This document shows, piece by piece, positions 1 to 5,257 of a stretch of DNA of 5,398 bases. The notes beneath the pieces were generated by a model. That model made no database searches. It saw nothing but the letters and a program-made list of their open reading frames with translations, and was not told the DNA's origin. The stretch is from positions 1 through 5,398 of the forward strand of contig JAGLGH010000122.1 in the NCBI GenBank assembly GCA_023144115.1. The letters run 5' to 3'. A program made the translations under genes and the position numbers. Position 1 is the first letter of the stretch. Each line of letters opens with the position of its first letter. The stretch is from Nanobdellota archaeon (lineage in GTDB: Archaea > Nanobdellota > Nanobdellia > Woesearchaeales > JAGLGH01).

Positions 1-678
1 GTAGGGTCTGTGAAATCAGGGATGGTTGTGCCTGATGCAATAATTCATATATCTTCATCAGATTATGGTGCTCTGACACCTCATATAGTGAAGATGGCAA
101 ATCAGCTTACATGGTCAATTCCTGTGCATAAGGTGCTTGTTAATTTTGCTGCTTCAATAAACAGCAGGGTAATCCAGAGAGCAATCGCAACAGTTATAGA
201 AGCTGAGCAGAGCGGAGGCAATATTGAAGAAGTGCTGGAGTCAATAACTGATTCGCTTGTGGAGATAAAGAGAGTCAAAGAGCAAAGGCGGGCAAATATA
301 CACTCGCAGACAATCCAGAGTTATATCATCTTCTTTGTGTTCCTTGGTGTGATGGTAATCATATCAAGCATGCTGATACCTTTCATGTCAAAGGTAGGCA
401 CTGGTGAGGCTGGAGGTGAAGTGCCTGCACTTACGCAGGAAGCCCTGACTGGCATGATGCAAAAGGTTACAATAGACACAACAAACCCTTACACCCTTGT
501 CCATTCTACAGGTAAATGGTTTGTCAGCATTGATGGAATCTTCCTGATGCTTGCTCTTATCCAGGGCTTCTTTGCAGGGATTGTCATAGGAAAGCTGTCT
601 GAAGGCTCACTTCAGGCTGGAATCAAGCATTCATTGATTCTGGGGACTGTGGCATTCTTTGTGATAACAATATTCTGA
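1..678 (+). CDS. Archaeal type II secretion F-family / ArlJ-TadC-like pilus or archaellum platform protein (C-terminal part)
   Basis: This is the C-terminal part of an integral membrane platform protein that anchors an assembly ATPase and helps build an archaellum or type IV-like pilus. The frame is open from base 1, so the GTG at 10 is probably internal and the true start lies upstream. Counting from that GTG, residues 1-100 form the cytoplasmic helical T2SSF domain. Its archaeal-style signatures are SSSDYGALTPHIVKMANQL, then IEAEQSGGNIEEVLESI near 63-79, then a charged helix (EIKRVKEQRRA). Three hydrophobic segments follow, at about 104-126, 173-194 and 207-222, separated by a Gly/Thr-rich extracytoplasmic loop. 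Full-length relatives usually carry two T2SSF units and more membrane helices. The ATPase and pilin genes are not in the window, so archaellum (ArlJ) and adhesion pilus versions cannot be told apart. Its GC content is higher than that of the block to its right. Confidence 0.85.
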   Translation, partial: VGSVKSGMVVPDAIIHISSSDYGALTPHIVKMANQLTWSIPVHKVLVNFAASINSRVIQRAIATVIEAEQSGGNIEEVLESITDSLVEIKRVKEQRRANIHSQTIQSYIIFFVFLGVMVIISSMLIPFMSKVGTGEAGGEVPALTQEALTGMMQKVTIDTTNPYTLVHSTGKWFVSIDGIFLMLALIQGFFAGIVIGKLSEGSLQAGIKHSLILGTVAFFVITIF

Positions 679-685
679 GTTGGGG

Positions 686-705
686 GTTTACTTGCAAACT
701 TTTGA
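686..705 (+). repeat. Left arm of a 20-bp inverted repeat (partner at 3896-3915)
   Basis: The sequence GTTTACTTGCAAACTTTTGA recurs in inverted orientation at 3896-3915 with 19 of 20 bases identical; only A690 differs. It begins 7 bases after the stop of the platform protein gene. The GTTT and AAAC blocks (686-689 and 696-699) can form a short hairpin followed by TTTT, so a weak transcription terminator is an alternative reading. The next three bases (AAC) give a GAAAC ending that resembles the end of many CRISPR repeats. Confidence 0.7.
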
Positions 706-743
706 AACAAACAAAGGACAATATGTAAGAGATATGTAATGTA

Positions 744-767
744 TTGGCACTGGTCACTTGCCAAGTG
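744..767. promoter_or_regulatory. Two overlapping palindromes upstream of the Cas6-like promoter (possible operator)
   Basis: CACTTG (755-760) and CAAGTG (762-767) form a perfect palindrome around C761. A second inverted repeat, TTGGCA (744-749) and TGCCAA (759-764), shares its right half. The pair ends 9 bases before the TATA box at 777-786, a position suited to a repressor or activator. The symmetry is seen directly; the operator role is inferred. Confidence 0.4.
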
Positions 768-776
768 TGGGGAAGG

Positions 777-786
777 TATATAAATA
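777..786 (+). promoter_or_regulatory. TATA box of the Cas6-like gene
   Basis: TATATAAATA is a strong archaeal TATA match. Its centre lies about 26 bases before the second in-frame ATG at 807, predicting a leaderless transcript. This spacing favours 807 over the ATG at 801. Confidence 0.7.
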
Positions 787-806
787 GAAATTGATTCTGG
801 ATGAAT

Positions 807-1055
807 ATGAGAATAACATTAACTTTAAAGGCACTAGGGGATGTGTCACAAAAAGATGCTTTTCCTAAATATTACCCAGCAATGCAGGGTTTTGTATATG
901 ATAAGCTAAAGAATTCTGTCTTTTCTGACCTGCATGATAAAAAGGGCTTTAAGAATTTTTGTTTTAGCAATCTTATAGGTGTTCGTAACAACAAGGTTCT
1001 AAATTTACTAAAGCAGTATGGGAATCAGAATTTAAGTTTTCAGCTAAGTACCTGA
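807..1055 (+). CDS. Cas6-like CRISPR RNA endonuclease, N-terminal fragment (probable remnant)
   Basis: Cas6 cuts CRISPR precursor RNA within its repeats. This 82-residue product matches the start of that family: MRITLTLKAL (first strand), then YYPAMQGFVYDKLK (22-35), then DLHDKKGFKNFCFSNL (41-56). The last follows the familiar Cas6 pattern of a Leu-His pair, a short gap and an F-x-FS strand. Complete Cas6 proteins have about 220-270 residues in two ferredoxin-like folds ending in a glycine-rich loop. Here the second fold and that loop are missing. The ATG at 807 is preferred over 801 because it gives the canonical MRI start and fits the TATA spacing. The stop lies 3 bases from the convergent radical SAM stop codon. 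No cas gene or CRISPR array is nearby. It is most likely a decayed or truncated gene; a working mini-protein is possible but unsupported. Confidence 0.65.
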   Translation: MRITLTLKALGDVSQKDAFPKYYPAMQGFVYDKLKNSVFSDLHDKKGFKNFCFSNLIGVRNNKVLNLLKQYGNQNLSFQLST

Positions 1056-1058
1056 AAA

Positions 1059-2066
1059 TTATGTTTTATTTCCTAGTTTCCCTTCACAATACACCCTAGC
1101 AGGGCATTTTCCATCACAGCCGCTAAATCTTTTATCCCTTAATTCTTTCAACTGCTTATTATTCCATAATTCTTTTAGTGGTGTTTCTTTTGCATTTCCT
1201 ACAATCAGGTCATTTCTTCCACCCACACATTCAGACACGCTTCCATCAAAATTTACTGAGATGGTATACTGATCAAGATCACAATGACCTTCTCCAAAGA
1301 AGCTTTTACCCATTGGATATTTACTTTGATATTTTTCTCTTATTGCATTTTCAATCTTTGTATTTTCAGCATAATCTTTAGATAAAAGTAATAATTTCTT
1401 ATTTTCCACTGCTCTCCCTTTTAATAGAATTCCTTCCACAACAGGATATATATTATTTTTTATTGCCCAATCTACTATTTTTGGAATCTCGTCAGCAGTG
1501 TCTTTGCAGATTAAAGTATCAATACTTAATCTTGTTGGATGAGATCTATTGAATCCTGCATCCATCAGGTTTTGTATTCCTCTATAGATTTGTTCTGCTG
1601 CTCCTTTTTTATCAACTAATTTATCCTGGATTTCTTTGTCATGGGAGTTTAGCTTACACATTACTGATACATCCATGTTATATAATTTTTCAGCCACCTC
1701 TTTTATGATCTGTGTTGCATTGGTGAAAAATATAGAATATATTCCTTTAGCTTGAGCATATTCTAATATTGGAAATCTCTTCTTTTTTCTATCAAAAAAT
1801 GTTTTATCTAGTAGAGGTTCTCCTGCGCCGCAAACATATAGGTATTTTACTCCTAAATCTATTGCTTGATTAATTATATCATGATATTGTTCTAAAGTAA
1901 GTTGTCCTTTCTCTGCTATACCAGCATCCTGAAAACAGAATGAACAGTTTAAATCGCAGATTTTACTCATATTTATTGCAAGAACTAATGCTTTGTTTTC
2001 TTTTAATGCTTTTTCTTTTTCTTCTTGAGCAATATTAAATCCCTTTAATGTTGGTAATTTATTCAT
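1059..2066 (-). CDS. Radical SAM enzyme with C-terminal SPASM/twitch-like cysteine cluster
   Basis: This 335-residue protein should use a [4Fe-4S] cluster and S-adenosylmethionine to start radical chemistry. The cluster motif CDLNCSFC is at 37-44 (C37, C41, C44), and the SAM-binding stretch CGAGEPLLD is at 79-87. The C-terminal domain has C262, C280, C317, C321 and C327 around a conserved FDGSVSEC strand, a VGN step and an LKELW segment. This resembles SPASM/twitch domains that bind auxiliary Fe-S clusters in peptide-modifying enzymes and relatives of MoaA and PqqE. Five C-terminal cysteines are fewer than in a full SPASM domain, so the number of extra clusters is uncertain. It overlaps the upstream methyltransferase by 8 bases and has its own GGTGA site, so the two are translated from one message. 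No precursor peptide gene is visible and the substrate is unknown. Function by class is confident; pathway is not. Confidence 0.88.
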   Translation of the reverse strand: MNKLPTLKGFNIAQEEKEKALKENKALVLAINMSKICDLNCSFCFQDAGIAEKGQLTLEQYHDIINQAIDLGVKYLYVCGAGEPLLDKTFFDRKKKRFPILEYAQAKGIYSIFFTNATQIIKEVAEKLYNMDVSVMCKLNSHDKEIQDKLVDKKGAAEQIYRGIQNLMDAGFNRSHPTRLSIDTLICKDTADEIPKIVDWAIKNNIYPVVEGILLKGRAVENKKLLLLSKDYAENTKIENAIREKYQSKYPMGKSFFGEGHCDLDQYTISVNFDGSVSECVGGRNDLIVGNAKETPLKELWNNKQLKELRDKRFSGCDGKCPARVYCEGKLGNKT

Positions 2067-2748
2067 TTTGTTTCACCTTTCTAGCTAATCCTATATATAT
2101 GATTGGAGATTCTGGATTATCAGGAATCACTTCCAGAAAATAATTCTTACCAAACAATTTTCCAATTTTTACTTGGTCTAATCTTTCAGAACAAAAATTA
2201 CCATAATCTGTTTTGGTATAAGTATAGTTTCCTATGCTGTGAATCTCAGTAAATCCTAAAGAAGCATAAGAAACATAAAGGTTTTCCTGAGATGTTCTTG
2301 CCCTAGTTCCATAGTAGCTGAAATTGACTGCTCCATTTGGCTTTAATATCCTGTTGATCTCTTTGACAGCACTTTCCTTATCTGAATCAAGATTTGATAA
2401 TAGGCAAAAAGGCAGTAAGATTGTATCGAAGAATTCGTCTGGGAAATCAGTATCTATGATGTTTTTAACACTAAAATGATATTCTGGGAATTTATTCCTG
2501 CAATGCTTTACAGAAGATTCTGATATATCAATGCCATATATATCTGTGATTATTTTTTCTAATTTATTTTTTCTATCTAATTCTTCTATAACCCTTCCAG
2601 TTCCAACACCCACATCAAGAACTATTCCCTTTGAGTTTTGACAATATTCTAAAAGTTCTTTATCTAAACTATCTGTCAGATAAGTGGGCAATTTACTCTC
2701 TATTTCATCCCATTCAATTTTTGTATAAAATCCATTATTATAGGCCAT
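2059..2748 (-). CDS. Class I SAM-dependent methyltransferase
   Basis: This is a Rossmann-fold methyltransferase of 229 residues that transfers a methyl group from SAM to an unidentified acceptor. Motif I is VLDVGVGTGRV (43-53), and the acidic end of strand 2 is YGIDIS (71-76, D74). Motif IV is FDTILLPFCL (107-116), and the post-motif segment is RILKPNGAVNFSYYG (133-147), as in UbiE/Methyltransf_11-type enzymes. An upstream in-frame TTG at 2778 would add 10 residues. However, the likely minus-strand TATA box at 2789-2797 would place the transcript start near 2767, downstream of that TTG. The ATG at 2748 is therefore preferred. The gene is first in a two-gene unit and overlaps the radical SAM gene by 8 bases. 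This suggests the two enzymes act on the same substrate or pathway. Base composition is AT-rich like its neighbours and unlike the flanking genes. Confidence 0.85.
   Translation of the reverse strand: MAYNNGFYTKIEWDEIESKLPTYLTDSLDKELLEYCQNSKGIVLDVGVGTGRVIEELDRKNKLEKIITDIYGIDISESSVKHCRNKFPEYHFSVKNIIDTDFPDEFFDTILLPFCLLSNLDSDKESAVKEINRILKPNGAVNFSYYGTRARTSQENLYVSYASLGFTEIHSIGNYTYTKTDYGNFCSERLDQVKIGKLFGKNYFLEVIPDNPESPIIYIGLARKVKQNE
2073..2079 (-). promoter_or_regulatory. Shine-Dalgarno site of the radical SAM gene
   Basis: On the minus strand AAGGTGA precedes the ATG at 2066 by 6 bases, within the end of the methyltransferase reading frame. GGTGA matches the archaeal 16S rRNA tail. It is the only clear ribosome binding site in the window, which fits an internal operon gene among otherwise leaderless first genes. 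Confidence 0.75.
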
Positions 2749-2788
2749 TTGAACATCTTTATTATTATCACTCGTCAATTAAGAATCT

Positions 2789-2797
2789 TATATTAAA
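2789..2797 (-). promoter_or_regulatory. TATA box of the methyltransferase-radical SAM operon
   Basis: On the minus strand this reads TTTAATATA. Its centre at about 2793 predicts a transcript start near 2767, leaving a leader of roughly 18 bases before the ATG at 2748. The 11-base palindrome TAAGA-A-TCTTA at 2780-2790 sits just downstream of it and could be a repressor site. Confidence 0.5.
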
Positions 2798-2830
2798 CTA
2801 ATCCCCTAAAAACTAGTCAAAAAGAAAAGA

Positions 2831-2840
2831 TTTATATAAT
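2831..2840 (+). promoter_or_regulatory. TATA box and BRE-like tract of the Lrp-type regulator gene
   Basis: TTTATATAAT is centred about 26 bases before the ATG at 2862, and a purine-rich stretch (AAAGAAAAGA, 2821-2830) sits where the B recognition element belongs. The transcript should be leaderless. Confidence 0.75.
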
Positions 2841-2861
2841 ATTGGTGATTCTGTCTAGGTT

Positions 2862-3839
2862 ATGGGTAACGGACTAGTAAAATTAGACTTAAAAGATAAA
2901 AAAATCTTGCTGGAATTAGATATGGATGCAAGACAAACTTATTCAGAAATAGCAAAAAAAGTCAAGATGAGTAAACAAGGGGTTGAGTATAAGATCAATA
3001 ATCTGATTAAAAAAAAGGTGATATCAAAACCTTATCCTATTATCCACATGACTAAGCTTGGTTACAAGTATTGCAGATTAGTCTTTAAATTTCATAATTT
3101 AACATCTGAAAAAGAAAAAGAGATTATTGAGTTTATCAAAAATCACAAAAAAATAGGCTGGGCATTAAAAATAGAAGGTTCTTATGATCTTGGGATGGGC
3201 ATATGGGCAAAAACAATTACCGAATTCAAGGATGTGATTAATGAATTTGTTTATAGATTTGGTCATTATATTGCTAAGAGAATTGAGTCGATTGGGACAA
3301 AAGTTTACCATTATCAAACAAGATATTTGCTGAACAAGACTGAAACAAGAGAAATTACAATTAAAGAGGATGTTGAACCTGAAAAGATAGATGAATTAGA
3401 CCAAAGAATTTTAAGAATCCTTTGCAAGAATGCAAGAACTCCTTTGATTGAAATAGCCCAGCAATTAAATACATCTTCAAAAGTGGTGTCTTATCATATT
3501 AAAAACTTAGAAAAAAGAAAAATAATTGAAGGCTACAGGTTGATACTGAATCATTCTCTTTTAGGTTATACTTATTATAAAGTTCTTCTCGATTTATCAA
3601 ACCTTACAAAAGAAAACTTTATTGCAATCAAAAACTATTTGAAATATCAACCTAATGTATTATATCTCATCGAGGCAATAGGCTGGAAAGACCTGGATTT
3701 TGAGATGCTTGCAGAATCTAATCAGGAATTTTTCAGTTTTATGAAAGAGTTAAGATTAAAATTCCCAGTATTAGTTAAAGATCATGAAATATTAATACTT
3801 ACAGATACAATAAAGGTAAGTTATTTGCCAGAGATATGA
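2862..3839 (+). CDS. Tandem Lrp/AsnC-like transcriptional regulator (two HTH + two RAM-like modules)
   Basis: This 325-residue protein looks like two Lrp/AsnC proteins fused head to tail. The first winged helix is at about 8-55 (LDLKDKKILLELDMDARQTY, then SEIAKKVKMSKQGVEYKINNL). A ligand-sensing-like alpha/beta domain follows at about 65-155. The second helix-turn-helix is at about 175-225 (IDELDQRILRILCKNARTPL, then IEIAQQLNTSSKVVSYHIKNL), with a second sensor-like domain at about 230-322. The typical family member has one such unit of about 150 residues. The start at 2862 is fixed by the TATA box. The gene is transcribed away from the methyltransferase-radical SAM unit across 83 intergenic bases, measured from the distal TTG. 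It may therefore control that unit as well as itself; this is inferred. Siroheme decarboxylases share the Lrp-like fold, but no other heme genes are present, so a regulator is the better call. Confidence 0.8.
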   Translation: MGNGLVKLDLKDKKILLELDMDARQTYSEIAKKVKMSKQGVEYKINNLIKKKVISKPYPIIHMTKLGYKYCRLVFKFHNLTSEKEKEIIEFIKNHKKIGWALKIEGSYDLGMGIWAKTITEFKDVINEFVYRFGHYIAKRIESIGTKVYHYQTRYLLNKTETREITIKEDVEPEKIDELDQRILRILCKNARTPLIEIAQQLNTSSKVVSYHIKNLEKRKIIEGYRLILNHSLLGYTYYKVLLDLSNLTKENFIAIKNYLKYQPNVLYLIEAIGWKDLDFEMLAESNQEFFSFMKELRLKFPVLVKDHEILILTDTIKVSYLPEI

Positions 3840-3895
3840 TCCCTTCTTACCCTGTAATTCAATTAGACACTACCTCTTCCACAGATTATATCCTG

Positions 3896-3915
3896 TCAAA
3901 AGTTTGCAAGCAAAC
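3896..3915 (-). repeat. Right arm of the 20-bp inverted repeat (partner at 686-705)
   Basis: Read on the minus strand this is GTTTGCTTGCAAACTTTTGA, identical to the left arm except for one base. It lies 57 bases after the regulator stop. Beyond the 20 bases the match stops on both sides. Together the arms enclose about 3.2 kb containing the Cas6-like fragment, the two enzymes and the regulator. Confidence 0.7.
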
Positions 3916-3925
3916 TATTTTTCTA
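3901..3925 (+). terminator. Probable terminator after the regulator gene
   Basis: AGTTTGC (3901-3907) and GCAAACT (3910-3916) are perfectly complementary and can form a six-pair stem with a CAAG loop. ATTTTTCTA follows directly. A stem plus T-run suits transcription termination; archaeal termination can also rely on the T-run alone. The element overlaps the right repeat arm. Confidence 0.45.
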
Positions 3926-3983
3926 TTCTCATCACCCACAACATTCTTTTTGTTACTACCTTAAAAAGATATCTATTCGCACA

Positions 3984-3992
3984 TTTTTTAAA
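3984..3992 (+). promoter_or_regulatory. TATA box of the 127-residue hypothetical gene
   Basis: TTTTTTAAA is centred about 27 bases before the ATG at 4015, matching the leaderless spacing of the neighbouring genes. It argues against the far upstream in-frame TTG at 3904, which lies inside the terminator and repeat arm. Confidence 0.55.
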
Positions 3993-4014
3993 GACAAACA
4001 GATTCTTCTTAAAT

Positions 4015-4398
4015 ATGGGGATTATACATAAGATTGAGACTCTAATGAGAGAGCATGAATTTAGTCAGTATTTGATAAGAGTTGAATCAATAGCAGAATC
4101 TGAAAATGAAAAAAAACAAATGATAAATGCTGTTAATTCATTAAGAGATATTCAAGATAGATATAGTCTGGCTTTGGAGAATTTGTCATTTAAAACAATA
4201 CTTCATCCTGTTTTTATGGATCATGAAGAATATAGTGCTCTTTATGAGATTGAACAGGACTATAGGGTCTTGAAGTTCACTGAAAAACCATCATTTGACA
4301 AAATCTTTCCAGATAATCAAAAATTTGAAGAAATAGAATCCTGGATGGATAAGAACAAGCCAGATTACAACCCTCTTTCTGATTTTTTTGACCAATAA
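4015..4398 (+). CDS. Hypothetical acidic helical protein, family not recognised
   Basis: I do not recognise this 127-residue protein. It is soluble and rich in Glu, Asp and Lys, with no signal peptide, membrane segment, cysteine motif or metal-binding pattern. Residues from about 4 to 55 look alpha-helical (HKIETLMREHEFSQYLIRVE, then ENEKKQMINAVNSLRDIQDR). The second half has several aromatic residues (Tyr, Phe, Trp) in an acidic setting and ends in DFFDQ. The ATG at 4015 is chosen over the upstream TTG at 3904. That extension encodes an unlikely hydrophobic and basic leader, crosses the terminator stem, and would lie upstream of the TATA-defined transcript start. The gene lies just outside the right repeat arm but shares the low GC of the central block. 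It is 32 bases upstream of the NFACT-R gene, which has its own promoter. Confidence 0.6.
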   Translation: MGIIHKIETLMREHEFSQYLIRVESIAESENEKKQMINAVNSLRDIQDRYSLALENLSFKTILHPVFMDHEEYSALYEIEQDYRVLKFTEKPSFDKIFPDNQKFEEIESWMDKNKPDYNPLSDFFDQ

Positions 4399-4400
4399 TC

Positions 4401-4410
4401 TTTTATACTT
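4401..4410 (+). promoter_or_regulatory. TATA box of the NFACT-R gene
   Basis: TTTTATACTT is centred about 26 bases before the ATG at 4431, right after the stop of the preceding gene. It predicts a leaderless transcript and shows that the NFACT-R protein starts here rather than continuing from an upstream N-terminal domain. Confidence 0.65.
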
Positions 4411-4430
4411 CTTATTTTTCTATCATTCTC

Positions 4431-5216
4431 ATGGTAAGAATTGAGCTTGACATAAAGAAATCTCTTGAAGAGAATGCTTCATCCTATTTTGAGAAAGCAA
4501 AGAAAGCAAAGAAGAAGATAGCAGGAGCTAAAAAAGCTTTAGAAAAAGCAAGAGAAAAACTGGAATGCCTTGAAGAAAAGAAAGATGTTGAGATAAAGGC
4601 AGCAGAAGCTAAAAAAGAAAAGACGAAAAGAAAAGCGCAGTGGTATGAGAAATTCAGGTGGTTCAGGACATCTGAGGGTCTTCTTGTGATTGGCGGCAGG
4701 GATGCAACAACCAATGAGATTGTTGTCAAAAAGCATACTGTTGCAGATGATATAGTCTTCCATACAGATATGGCAGGTTCTCCTTTCTTCATAATCCAAT
4801 GCGAGAACAAGAAGCCATCAGAGCAATCATTGAAAGAAGTTGCTGACGCAACATGTTCATTCTCAAGGGCATGGAAACTTGGGCTTGGCTCGCAAAAAAT
4901 ATTTCATGTCAATCCTGACCAGGTGACAAAAGAAGCAAAAGCAGGAGAATACCTTACAAAAGGGTCATTCATGATTAAAGGAAAGACTAATTATATTGAT
5001 AATAAAATAAATGCTGCTGTAGGGATTGCTGATGACGGCGCTGTTATGGCTGGACCTGTTGAGGCTATAAAAAAGCATTGCAGGCAATATGTTGAATTGG
5101 AGCAGGGCAGTGAAAAGACCAGCGCTATTGCTAAAAAGATATTGAAGAAGATTGGCGGTGACCTTGATGAGATAATCAGGGCGATGCCCTCTGGCGGATG
5201 CAGGATAAAACAATAA
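4431..5216 (+). CDS. Stand-alone NFACT-R (DUF814) protein with N-terminal coiled coil, RqcH/NEMF C-terminal-half-like
   Basis: This 261-residue protein corresponds to the C-terminal half of RqcH/NEMF/Tae2. Those proteins bind split 60S or 50S subunits carrying peptidyl-tRNA and recruit tRNA to add C-terminal tails to stalled chains. Residues 1-20 (IELDIKKSLEENASSYFEKA) match the start of the middle region in full-length members. A lysine-rich coiled coil runs to about 70, and the NFACT-R domain spans about 71-190. Its signatures are WYEKFRWF (71-78), VIGGRDATTNE (86-96), VFHTDMAGSPF (109-119), and EYLTKGSFMIKGKTNY (173-188). The NFACT-N and helix-hairpin-helix regions that give full proteins about 550-700 residues are absent, and the promoter directly upstream shows this is not a mere annotation cut. 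A tail of about 70 residues follows, ending PSGGCRIKQ. Stand-alone NFACT-R proteins are known (eukaryotic CCDC25 is one), so this may be a distinct RNA-binding protein or one half of a split RqcH. Confidence 0.85.
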   Translation: MVRIELDIKKSLEENASSYFEKAKKAKKKIAGAKKALEKAREKLECLEEKKDVEIKAAEAKKEKTKRKAQWYEKFRWFRTSEGLLVIGGRDATTNEIVVKKHTVADDIVFHTDMAGSPFFIIQCENKKPSEQSLKEVADATCSFSRAWKLGLGSQKIFHVNPDQVTKEAKAGEYLTKGSFMIKGKTNYIDNKINAAVGIADDGAVMAGPVEAIKKHCRQYVELEQGSEKTSAIAKKILKKIGGDLDEIIRAMPSGGCRIKQ

Positions 5217-5228
5217 ATAAAACGAGAA

Positions 5229-5241
5229 AATTTCAGAAATT
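5229..5241. repeat. Short palindrome after the NFACT-R gene
   Basis: AATTTC (5229-5234) and GAAATT (5236-5241) are perfect inverted copies around A5235. It overlaps the start of TTATAAAAAT (5240-5249), a TATA-like sequence that could drive a transcript from about 5270. Confidence 0.35.
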
Positions 5242-5257
5242 ATAAAAATGTGAAATA

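Noticed and set aside
1178..1381. 67-codon open frame antisense to the radical SAM gene
   Set aside because: It is a shadow of the real gene: His/Phe/Leu-rich, with no promoter or ribosome site and no recognisable motif.
1059..2066. Specific assignment of the radical SAM enzyme as a sulfatase maturase, PqqE or MoaA
   Set aside because: The cysteine layout is only broadly SPASM/twitch-like and no partner genes of those pathways are present.
2749..2778. TTG start adding ten residues to the methyltransferase
   Set aside because: The minus-strand TATA box predicts a transcript starting downstream of this TTG, and the ATG at 2748 begins the recognisable sequence.
686..3915. A functional CRISPR array
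   Set aside because: Only two repeat-like units exist, 3.2 kb apart and inverted, with genes between them and no regularly spaced repeats.
671..3929. TATTCT direct repeats as target site duplications of a transposon
   Set aside because: Six AT-rich bases, set 9-10 bases away from the repeat arms, are expected by chance.
3904..4014. TTG-initiated N-terminal extension of the 127-residue hypothetical protein
   Set aside because: It starts inside the repeat arm and terminator stem, lies upstream of the TATA-defined transcript start, and encodes a composition unlike the rest of the protein.
4484..5213. Three minus-strand open frames within the NFACT-R gene
   Set aside because: They lie opposite a clear conserved coding sequence; the Phe/Ser-rich translations are the antisense of Lys/Glu-rich coiled coil codons.
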